A stretch of 64,000 bases of DNA from Variovorax sp. J2L1-78 (GTDB taxonomy: Bacteria; Pseudomonadota; Gammaproteobacteria; Burkholderiales; Burkholderiaceae_C), in contig NZ_JASZYB010000001.1 of assembly GCF_030317205.1 (NCBI RefSeq), positions 434,001 through 498,000 on the forward strand. Reading direction: 5' to 3'. Made by a program: the position numbers and the translations under genes. This document shows, piece after piece, positions 1 through 6,893 of the stretch (position 1 is the first letter of the stretch; each line of letters starts with the position of its first letter). Below the pieces are notes generated by a model, which was not told where the DNA came from, searched no databases, and was given only the letters and a program-made list of their open reading frames with translations.

Positions 1-2
1 TC

Positions 3-362
3 GTGTTCGATCGTTCGAGCGCGGCCGACATGCTGCCCCAGGGCAAGGCCGAGCTCGACGCGCTGGCACGCGCCCTGCGAGGGCAGGAGATGCAGGTGCA
101 AAGCCTGGTCATCACCGGCCATACCGACCGGCTCGGCGACGCTGCCTACAACGACGCCCTCGCGCTTCAGCGCGCCAACACCGTCGCTGACTACCTGAAG
201 GCGCAGGGTGTGGGCGCGCCCATGCAGGTCAAGGCCATGGGCGAGCGCGAGCCCGTCACGACCGGCTGCAAGGGGGACGCACGCACGGCGGCGCTGATCG
301 CTTGTCTGCAGCCCGATCGCCGTGTGTCGGTCGACATCCACGGCATGGCGACGACGCCATAG
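3..362 (+). CDS. OmpA-family C-terminal domain protein, 5' end missing
   Basis: This is the 3' end of a gene that runs off the left edge. The visible 119 residues are an OmpA-like peptidoglycan-binding domain: a GHTDRLG segment is followed by an ALALQRANTVADYL helix, matching the TD..G...N..LS..RA..V pattern whose Asp and Arg bind diaminopimelate. Family members anchor the outer membrane or a lipoprotein to the cell wall. The C-terminal cysteine pair (GCKGD and ACLQP) could form a disulphide, consistent with a periplasmic location. The GTG at position 3 is probably not the true start. A hairpin followed by a short T run lies about 50 bases after the stop. Whether the missing part is a beta-barrel, a lipoprotein or a MotB-like segment cannot be seen. 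Confidence 0.85.
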   Translation: MFDRSSAADMLPQGKAELDALARALRGQEMQVQSLVITGHTDRLGDAAYNDALALQRANTVADYLKAQGVGAPMQVKAMGEREPVTTGCKGDARTAALIACLQPDRRVSVDIHGMATTP

Positions 363-410
363 CCGCAACCGGCCGGGTGCTTATCGCCCGGTCAGTTGTT
401 GTCGTCGAAC

Positions 411-446
411 AGGGGCGCGGTGCCAAGGGGCCGCGCCCCTTCTTTG
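411..446 (+). terminator. Rho-independent terminator after the OmpA-like gene
   Basis: A perfect 10-bp stem, AGGGGCGCGG (411-420) with CCGCGCCCCT (431-440), encloses a 10-base loop and is followed by TCTTTG. It lies 49 bases past the stop codon, and no gene reads through it on the + strand until 643. The T tract is short, so efficiency is uncertain. Confidence 0.7.
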
Positions 447-587
447 TCAGCATGCACAGCTCGGCAAAGCCACCGCCCGGTGCGGAAAAGCCGCCGGACC
501 ATCCGATCTTCATCCAGCGTTTCGGCCTGCGAATCCTGGATCGTGTGCACGACCGCACGAAGTCGGGCCAGGGAAGAGGATTCAATT

Positions 588-615
588 TTGTGAACTTTTG
601 TGTTCAATCTATAAA
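588..615 (+). promoter_or_regulatory. Likely sigma-70 promoter of the galactose-oxidase-like gene
   Basis: TTGTGA (588-593) and TATAAA (610-615) are separated by 16 bases in a short AT-rich island within otherwise very GC-rich DNA. A start near 622 would give a leader of about 20 bases before the GGGAGG ribosome site (631-636) and the ATG at 643. An inverted repeat, TGAAC (591-595) with GTTCA (602-606), lies between the two boxes and could be an operator. Confidence 0.5.
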
Positions 616-629
616 CGCTTCATTCAACC

Positions 630-758
630 AGGGAGGCGTCGAATGAACGCATGGATCGACAGGAATGCAGCAGCCGTACGCGGGTGGACGCGCACCGGCG
701 TGTTCGTCGCGGCGGCGGCCATGCTGGCCAGCTGCGGTGGGGGTGGCGGAGACGGCGG
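630..758 (+). repeat. Leader repeat, copy 1 (RBS, start and lipoprotein signal)
   Basis: A 129-base stretch starting at AGGGAGGCGTCG is repeated at 2617-2745 with 6 mismatches by eye. It covers the ribosome site, the start codon, the whole signal peptide, the lipobox and the first glycines. Similarity stops abruptly in the linker, although the two mature proteins are only distant homologues. Confidence 0.9.
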
Positions 759-2610
759 CACGACGGCCGGCGGATCCGGCAGCGGTAGCGGTAGCGAGGT
801 GCTGCCGCTTTCGCCAGCCCCATCGCCCGCACCGTCGCCGTCGCCGTCGCCCGCGCCTGCCCCGCAGGCCGCCACCCTACTGAGTCCCGGCGCGCCCAGC
901 AAGCTCGGCGGCGCGCGCGTGACCTTCGACTGGACGGCCAGCGACGCGGACGCCTACCGGCTCACAGTCGAACGGCCCGGCACCACCGCCCTGCTGTTTG
1001 ACGGCACGACCGCCGACACGCACCTCGCCGTGGCCGGACTGCCGGTTGATGGCGGCGAACTGATCGCCCACCTGCAGACCCGCCACGGCGACATTTGGCT
1101 CCCTGCCGTGGACTACCGCTTCACCGCGGCCGGCTACACCGCCGCGCAGTCGACCGCCGCGGCCAAGCCCTGGACCGACCCGATCGCGCTGCCCCTGGTG
1201 CCGGCATCGGCAGCCAACTTGCCCGACGGCAAGATCCTGATCTGGTCGGCGCGCGCCCCCACATATTTCGGTCCTGGACCCGAGAGCACGGCCACCTACA
1301 CCTCGGTGTTCGATCCAGTCGAAAAGAGGGCAACTGCGGCCACCGCGATCAACCCCGGCCACGAAATGTTCTGCGAAGGTCTCAGCATGCTGGCCGACGG
1401 CGCCATCATGGTGTCGGGCGGCAACGATGCGGGCCAGACCTCCCTCTACGACACCACGACGGCCAAATGGACAAGGAGCGCGACGCTGAACGTGCCGCGG
1501 GCCTACAACGCCAGCACCACGATGTCCGACGGCTCGGTCTTCACGGTCGGCGGTTCATGGAGCGGTGGACAGGGCGGCAAGGTCGGCGAGGTCTGGTCGG
1601 TCACCAACAAGACCTGGCGCACGCTGCCCGGCGTGCCGGCGAACATGCCGGACGCCAGCAACGTGGCTGACCCGCCGCTCAACGGATCCGACGGCCGAGG
1701 CGTCTATCGCGCCGACAACCACATGTGGTTGTTCGGCCAGGCGGGCGGCTGGGTGTTCCAGGCCGGACCGAGTGCCGCAATGCACTGGATCGACACGCGC
1801 GGCAAGGGCGCGATCATCCAGGCCGGCCCGCGCGGCGACGACCCCTACGCCATGACCGGCAGCGCCGTGATGTACGACATCGGCAAGATCCTCAAGCTGG
1901 GCGGCGCGCCCAACCATGACTGGGGGGAAGCGTTCAAAAGCGCCTACATCATCGACATCAACGCCGGCCCGCCCAAGCCCGCGACGGTGCGCAAGGTCGC
2001 GCCGCTGGCCTATGGCCGCACCTTCTTGAACAGCGTGGTGCTGCCGAACGGCGAAGTGATCGTCGTCGGCGGCCAGACGCAGCCCGTGGGCTTTTCGGAC
2101 GCTTACGGCGTGCTGGCGGCGGAGCTGTGGAACCCCATCACCGAGACGTTCATCACGCTGCCGGCCATGAAGACGGCCCGCAACTATCACAGCACCGCAC
2201 TGCTGCTGATGGACGGCCGCGTGATGTCGGGCGGTGGTGGCCTATGCAACTGCGACGGCGACCACGCCGACGCAGAGATCTACACACCGCCCTATCTGCT
2301 CGCGCCCGACGGCTCGCCCGCGCCGCGCCCGGCACTCACCGCTGCGCCCGCGAAAGCGACATGGGGCGAAACCATCGCGGTCAAGACCGATCGGGCGGTG
2401 AGCCGCTTCGCGCTGGTGCGCATGGCGTCGACGACGCATTCGGTCAACACCGACCAACGGCGCATTCCGGTCAGCTTCACCGGCAGCGCGGGCGACTACG
2501 CACTCTCGATTCCGTCCGATCGCGGGATGCTTCTCACCGGTAACTACATGCTGTTCGCGCTCGATGCTCAGGGCGTGCCCAGCGTTGCGCGCACCGTCAA
2601 CATCCGCTGA
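643..2610 (+). CDS. Galactose-oxidase-like copper-radical oxidase lipoprotein (AA5 family)
   Basis: A 655-residue lipoprotein. The leader ends in LASC (lipid Cys31). A Gly/Ser and Pro-Ala-Ser linker follows to about residue 75, then a beta-sandwich-like segment to about 165 and a kelch propeller with a DUF1929 C-terminal domain. Every residue needed for the fungal galactose oxidase cofactor has a counterpart: Cys244 (MFCEG) and Tyr288 (RAYNAS) for the thioether crosslink, stacking Trp306 (GGSWSGG), axial Tyr515 with His516 (NYHSTALLL), and His599 (THSVNTDQRRIP). The family oxidises primary alcohols to aldehydes with O2, releasing H2O2. The chosen ATG has GGGAGG seven bases upstream, whereas the longer open frame has no signal peptide. 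The substrate is unknown. The protein is probably on the outer membrane, facing the periplasm or outside. Confidence 0.88.
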   Translation: MNAWIDRNAAAVRGWTRTGVFVAAAAMLASCGGGGGDGGTTAGGSGSGSGSEVLPLSPAPSPAPSPSPSPAPAPQAATLLSPGAPSKLGGARVTFDWTASDADAYRLTVERPGTTALLFDGTTADTHLAVAGLPVDGGELIAHLQTRHGDIWLPAVDYRFTAAGYTAAQSTAAAKPWTDPIALPLVPASAANLPDGKILIWSARAPTYFGPGPESTATYTSVFDPVEKRATAATAINPGHEMFCEGLSMLADGAIMVSGGNDAGQTSLYDTTTAKWTRSATLNVPRAYNASTTMSDGSVFTVGGSWSGGQGGKVGEVWSVTNKTWRTLPGVPANMPDASNVADPPLNGSDGRGVYRADNHMWLFGQAGGWVFQAGPSAAMHWIDTRGKGAIIQAGPRGDDPYAMTGSAVMYDIGKILKLGGAPNHDWGEAFKSAYIIDINAGPPKPATVRKVAPLAYGRTFLNSVVLPNGEVIVVGGQTQPVGFSDAYGVLAAELWNPITETFITLPAMKTARNYHSTALLLMDGRVMSGGGGLCNCDGDHADAEIYTPPYLLAPDGSPAPRPALTAAPAKATWGETIAVKTDRAVSRFALVRMASTTHSVNTDQRRIPVSFTGSAGDYALSIPSDRGMLLTGNYMLFALDAQGVPSVARTVNIR

Positions 2611-2616
2611 GTTACT

Positions 2617-2745
2617 AGGGAGGCGTCGAATGAACGCATGGATCGATAGGAAGGCGGCAGCCGTACGCGTGTGGACGCGCACCGGCGTGTTCGTCGCGGC
2701 GGCGGCCATGCTGGCCAGCTGTGGCGGGGGTGGCGGAGACGGCGG
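2617..2745 (+). repeat. Leader repeat, copy 2
   Basis: Second copy of the 630-758 segment, ungapped and differing at 6 of 129 positions. It begins seven bases after the stop codon of the upstream oxidase gene, so the duplicated piece carries its own ribosome site but no promoter. Confidence 0.9.
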
Positions 2746-5386
2746 GCAGGGGGGCGGCGCGAGCGCCGGCACCGCCGCGATGACGCCGGAGGTCGCCGCC
2801 ATCGTCGCGGCCGAGCAGGACACGCCGGGTGCGCCGGTCGACCTCGGGACGCCGCCACCGCCACAGCCGGTACCGCCGGTGTCGCCGCCCCCGCCCCCCG
2901 GGCCGCCCCAGCCGGTGCCGGCACTCACGCAGGAGCTGCGCGAGGCGGGTACGAAGGGTCTGTGGTCGGCACCGGAGACCTGGCCCATCAACGCCATCCA
3001 TGCGGTGCTGACGCCCGACGGCAACGTGATGACCTACGGCAGCAACCCCAGCGGAGAGCAGGGCGCTCAGCTCTACTACGACGTCTGGAACCCGGTGACC
3101 AAGGCCCATGCCCTGTTGCAACACACCACCGGCACCGACCTCTTCTGCAATGCCCAGCTGGTGCTGCCCGTGTCGGGCCAGGTGCTGCTCGCGGGCGGCG
3201 ACGTACGAGGGCAGAACCTGCGCAACGCGGCGGGCAACCTGCTGGTCAACACCGGCGTGGCCGACGTCAATCTCTTCGATCCGGTGGCGCAGTCCATCAA
3301 GGCCTCGGGCACGCCGATGAACTACTCGCGCTGGTACGACACGCTGACCACGTTGCCGGATGGCCGCGTGTTCGTGCTCGCCGGCATGGAAGCCAGCGGC
3401 GCGCGCGCCGAGTATCCGGAGGTCTACACCGCCGGGCAGGGCTGGCGCACGCTCACCGGCATCCGCTGGCCGGGCGAGTTGTTCTATCCGCGCACGATGC
3501 TCGCCCCGACCGGCCAGTTGGTCGTGGCCAGCGGCAGCACGCTCTATGGCATCAACACCGACGGCAATGGCGCCATCGCCCAGATCGGCGCGCTGCCCTC
3601 CGACGTCCGATGGCAGCTCCCCTGGGCCATGTTCGACAAGGGCAAGGCGCTGTTCGTGCGCGCCGGTGGCAAGGTCTCGGTGGTGGACGTCAACACCACC
3701 ACGCCGGTCGTCACCGAGACCGAGAGCATCGGGACCAACCGCATCTGGGCATCCACCACCGTGCTGCCCGACGGCCAAGTGCTGGCCACCGGCGGTTCGG
3801 GCCGGGAAAATGTGGCGTTCGATGTATCGCTCGCGGCGAGCATCTGGAACCCGAAGACCGGCAAATGGAGCGTCGGCGCCTCGGCGCAGAAGTACCGCCT
3901 CTACCATTCCACGGCGCTGCTGCTGCCCGACGCCACCGTGCTCACGGTCGGCGGCGGTTCGCCCGGGCCGGTGGTGCAGTTGAACGGCGAGGTCTATGCG
4001 CCGCCTTACCTGTTCGCCAAGGACGGCAGCGGCCGGCGCCTGCCGCGCCCGATCATCGTGGCGGGGGAGAGCGACCTGACCCTGGGCAAGGACTTCGGCA
4101 TGTCGGTGATCGCGGCACACCCGATCCAGCGCGTGACCTTGGTGCGCACCGGCTCGGTGACCCACTCCTACGACTTCGAGCAACGCTTCCTCGAACTGCC
4201 CTTCACCCAGGACGGCGCCCGCCTCAAGATCAAGCTGAACGAGAACGCCAACGTGGTGCCACCGGGGCACTACATGGTGTTCGCCTTCGACGATGCCGGC
4301 GTGCCCTCCGTGGCGAAGATCGTGCGCATCGGCAGCACGGCGGTGCCGGCCCAGTTCACGCTGGCGGCGCACCTGCCGTCCTTCCTCGGCACCGCCGACG
4401 TCGGCCGCAACGGCTCGGCGCATATCGACAGCGCCGGGGTGCTGATGCTGACCGATCCCAAGGCCGGGCAACTGGGCTCTGCCTTCTACCGGGCGCCGGT
4501 GGCGCTGGGCGGGGAGACCTCGTTCAGCACCCGGTTCCAGTTCAAGATGGGCCCTGGTGGCGGCGAGGGCATGACCTTCGTGGTGCAGGGCAACGACTCG
4601 TCGACGCTGGGCGAAGGCGGCAGCGCCCTCGGCTACGGCGGCATCCGACGCAGCGTGGCCGTCAAGCTCGACACGCGCGCCACGCTGGGGCAGGACCCGA
4701 ACGGCAACCACGTCGGCATCCTGCTCAACGGCAGCCTGCTGGCCGATGCCTATGTCGACGCGCCATTCACCCTGGCGGACGGCTTCGCGCACACGATGTG
4801 GGTGGACTACGACGCGCGCTCGCGCAGGCTGTCGGTGTTTCTTTCGCGCGATGCCACCGCCGTCAAGCCGGCGCAGCCTGTGCTGCAGCGTGAGATCAAC
4901 CTGGAGCGAGTGGTTGACAGTGCCAAGCTGTACTTCGGCTTCACGGCCGCCAATGGCCAGCAGGCCACCGCCCATCAGATCGACAGCTGGAGCTTCGTGG
5001 CCGGCGCCTCGCCGACGGCGAAGGATCGCCTGGCGGCGGGCGAACAACTGATTCCGGGCCAGCGCCTGGTGTCGCCGGACGGCCGTTTCGGCCTGACCCT
5101 CGAAGAAAGCGGCAACCTCGTGCTGACCGAGTACGCCAGCGGCACCGTGCGCTGGCAGTCAGGCACCGCGGGCACGCCGGCGGCGCGCCTGGCGCTGGGC
5201 AGCGAGGGAAATCTGGTGCTGTACGGACTCGACCTCGTGCCGATCTGGAAAAGCGGCAACACCGGATCGGGGGGGGCCTCGGCGGCGCTGGGCAACGACG
5301 GCGTCCTGGCGCTCTACCGGGCCGACGGCACGGCCGTCTGGCGCTCCGCGGGCGCACTGCCAGCGGGCCTCGCCGCGCAGCAGTGA
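2630..5386 (+). CDS. Glyoxal-oxidase-like lipoprotein fused to two lectin-like domains
   Basis: A 918-residue lipoprotein (LASC, Cys31) with a Gly- and Pro-rich linker to about residue 98. The kelch/DUF1929 oxidase module (about 110-568) keeps the copper-radical residues: Cys173 (LFCNAQ), Tyr236 (RWYDTL), Tyr425-His426 (LYHSTALLLP) and His512 (THSYDFEQR). It lacks the GGSW tryptophan of galactose oxidase, and its RWY motif resembles glyoxal oxidases. Residues about 574-790 look like an L-type (legume-like) lectin sandwich (FSTRFQF, GEGMTFVVQG). Residues about 805-910 look like a bulb-type mannose-binding lectin, with repeated GNLVLY-type strands each followed by a W. This suggests an H2O2-producing oxidase held on a polysaccharide surface. 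It lies 19 bases downstream of the first oxidase and is probably co-transcribed. Substrate and sugar specificity are unknown. Confidence 0.85.
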   Translation: MNAWIDRKAAAVRVWTRTGVFVAAAAMLASCGGGGGDGGQGGGASAGTAAMTPEVAAIVAAEQDTPGAPVDLGTPPPPQPVPPVSPPPPPGPPQPVPALTQELREAGTKGLWSAPETWPINAIHAVLTPDGNVMTYGSNPSGEQGAQLYYDVWNPVTKAHALLQHTTGTDLFCNAQLVLPVSGQVLLAGGDVRGQNLRNAAGNLLVNTGVADVNLFDPVAQSIKASGTPMNYSRWYDTLTTLPDGRVFVLAGMEASGARAEYPEVYTAGQGWRTLTGIRWPGELFYPRTMLAPTGQLVVASGSTLYGINTDGNGAIAQIGALPSDVRWQLPWAMFDKGKALFVRAGGKVSVVDVNTTTPVVTETESIGTNRIWASTTVLPDGQVLATGGSGRENVAFDVSLAASIWNPKTGKWSVGASAQKYRLYHSTALLLPDATVLTVGGGSPGPVVQLNGEVYAPPYLFAKDGSGRRLPRPIIVAGESDLTLGKDFGMSVIAAHPIQRVTLVRTGSVTHSYDFEQRFLELPFTQDGARLKIKLNENANVVPPGHYMVFAFDDAGVPSVAKIVRIGSTAVPAQFTLAAHLPSFLGTADVGRNGSAHIDSAGVLMLTDPKAGQLGSAFYRAPVALGGETSFSTRFQFKMGPGGGEGMTFVVQGNDSSTLGEGGSALGYGGIRRSVAVKLDTRATLGQDPNGNHVGILLNGSLLADAYVDAPFTLADGFAHTMWVDYDARSRRLSVFLSRDATAVKPAQPVLQREINLERVVDSAKLYFGFTAANGQQATAHQIDSWSFVAGASPTAKDRLAAGEQLIPGQRLVSPDGRFGLTLEESGNLVLTEYASGTVRWQSGTAGTPAARLALGSEGNLVLYGLDLVPIWKSGNTGSGGASAALGNDGVLALYRADGTAVWRSAGALPAGLAAQQ

Positions 5387-5432
5387 GCGGGCAGGGGCTG
5401 CGGGCGCCGATGTCGCTGCCGGCAGCGGTGGC

Positions 5433-5870
5433 ATGCTCGAGGCCATGACCGCGAAACTGTGTCGTGCCTTGGGTTGGCTGCTGGCGTTGGGCAGCCTGTC
5501 GGGTTGCGACCTCCAACCGTTCACGGCGACGCCTTCCGATCCCTTGATGAGCAAGGAGGCCATCGCCACGCGCGAAGCGCCTGCCGAGCGCGTCTTTCAG
5601 GGCCGGCTGGCCGGTGAACCTACGTTCCTGGTGCTGCACGACTGCGAGGTGTACCGGGTCGAGCGCCGGGAAGAGGGCGGCGTCCGCTGGGTCAGTGTTC
5701 TGGCGCCCGAGTTCTACCCGTTCTGGACCGTGTGCCAACGCCAGTCCCTGTCGTTCGACGCCGGCGTCCTGACCGTCACGCTCGGCCGCATGGCCATCGG
5801 CGCGGGCGGATGCTGTGCCACGGGCGGCACCTACCGCTCCGTGGACGGGCGAACCTGGAAAAAGCGCTAG
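5433..5870 (+). CDS. Small lipoprotein of unknown function
   Basis: A 145-residue protein with a leader ending in LSGC (Cys25), so it is probably a lipoprotein. The mature part has several cysteines (HDCEVY, TVCQRQ, GGCCATGG) that could pair in the periplasm. I do not recognise a family. An ATG at 5445 is an alternative start and leaves the leader intact; neither start has a convincing ribosome site. Its TAG stop shares the four-base palindrome CTAG with the stop of the convergent methyltransferase gene. Confidence 0.6.
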   Translation: MLEAMTAKLCRALGWLLALGSLSGCDLQPFTATPSDPLMSKEAIATREAPAERVFQGRLAGEPTFLVLHDCEVYRVERREEGGVRWVSVLAPEFYPFWTVCQRQSLSFDAGVLTVTLGRMAIGAGGCCATGGTYRSVDGRTWKKR

Positions 5871-6490
5871 GCCACCGCGGCGCCGCCGAACACGAGCAAC
5901 AGGTTGTTCGCCGGCATCGGACGCCGTGCGCGCAGCGCGAGGCCCGCCTGGGCCGCTTCGCGCACCACGTTGTCCAGCCTGCGGATGCCCCAGGCCGGAT
6001 CACGCGCCCGCAGGCTCCGATCGAAGGCCTCATTGCTCGGCGCGACCGGACCGTCCTCCAGATAAGGTCCATAGGTGATCAGCACACCGCCCGGCTGCAG
6101 ATGGCGGACCGCACCCTGCATGAGCGCGGCGCACGTGGCGGGCGGGGCGATGTGCAGCATGTTGGCGCAGAAGATGGCGTCGAAGCGCTCGGCGAAGGGG
6201 GCATCCGCGGCGGGCCACGGCGCCGACATGACGTCCAGCCGCACCGGCGGCCGCAGATTGGGCAGGCCGCTCTGCGCGATCCGGGCGGCGATCGCCGGCA
6301 GCGCTTGGGCATCGACATCGCTGGGGTGCCAGATCCACGCCTCCAGCCCCGCGGCGAACCACACCGCATGCTGGCCCGTGCCGGAGGCGATCTCGAGGGC
6401 GTTACCGCGCTCGCCCAGCAGCTCGCGCAGGGCGTCGAGAATGGGTTGCTTGTTGCGTTCGGCGGCGGTGCTGAGGGGCAGATCGGTCAT
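5867..6490 (-). CDS. DUF938 SAM-dependent methyltransferase-like protein
   Basis: A 207-residue Rossmann methyltransferase-like protein of the DUF938 family. The SAM-binding motif I is LEIASGTGQHA near residue 33, followed by an acidic segment (PSDVD) and FDAIFCANMLHI as motif IV. The ATG at 6490 was chosen because the family begins with a short polar stretch just before the ERNK..I helix; the upstream extension of the open frame looks non-coding. No target is known for this family. The gene overlaps the + strand lipoprotein gene by 4 bases at the stop and is transcribed away from the small gene at 6580. Confidence 0.82.
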   Translation of the reverse strand: MTDLPLSTAAERNKQPILDALRELLGERGNALEIASGTGQHAVWFAAGLEAWIWHPSDVDAQALPAIAARIAQSGLPNLRPPVRLDVMSAPWPAADAPFAERFDAIFCANMLHIAPPATCAALMQGAVRHLQPGGVLITYGPYLEDGPVAPSNEAFDRSLRARDPAWGIRRLDNVVREAAQAGLALRARRPMPANNLLLVFGGAAVA

Positions 6491-6579
6491 CGGCCGGATT
6501 TTGCGGCACGATGGCCATACCCCCCGCCATCGGCGTTCGCTGATGAGCCCATTGACACGCCACTGTTCTACTCCCCCCA

Positions 6580-6798
6580 ATGAAGACCATCGACGAGATG
6601 CTGAACCTCGACCTGCTCACCCCTGAGCAGCACCGCCAGATCGGCGACTGGATTGCGCGCGCGAACTCGCCCGAAGACATTCTCAAGATGCCCGCGCCGC
6701 TCTGGCAGGCCGTCGAACGCGCCAGCGAGGTCATGGGCATCGACCAGGACCTGACGCGTCCGCCCTTGCTCGGGGCCGGTGACACCGTCTTCACCTAG
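6580..6798 (+). CDS. Short conserved-looking hypothetical protein
   Basis: A 72-residue acidic, probably helical protein (starts MKTIDEMLNLDLLTPEQ) with no signal peptide or metal motif. The phrase LTPEQHRQIGDWIARANSPEDI suggests a small helical bundle. It lies between the divergent methyltransferase gene and tex, with 95 bases to the tex start. I do not recognise a family. It is called a gene because codon use matches its neighbours and the protein composition is not that of a shadow frame. Confidence 0.6.
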   Translation: MKTIDEMLNLDLLTPEQHRQIGDWIARANSPEDILKMPAPLWQAVERASEVMGIDQDLTRPPLLGAGDTVFT

Positions 6799-6893
6799 AG
6801 AGAGCCGGTAGGCGCCTGCGATCACGACCCCGCGCCCCCGGAGGCCTATGGCAAACTTCCGCGCTTCATTGCGCCCCAGGGACTCATTCGAAC

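Noticed and set aside
810..870. Short tandem repeat of CCGTCGCCG type
   Set aside because: It encodes the Pro-Ala-Ser linker of the lipoprotein, so the periodicity is explained by the protein.
2615..5047. 810-codon open frame on the minus strand
   Set aside because: It lies wholly opposite the glyoxal-oxidase-like gene. Its product is a His/Arg/Gly-rich composition typical of antisense frames in GC-rich DNA, with no domain.
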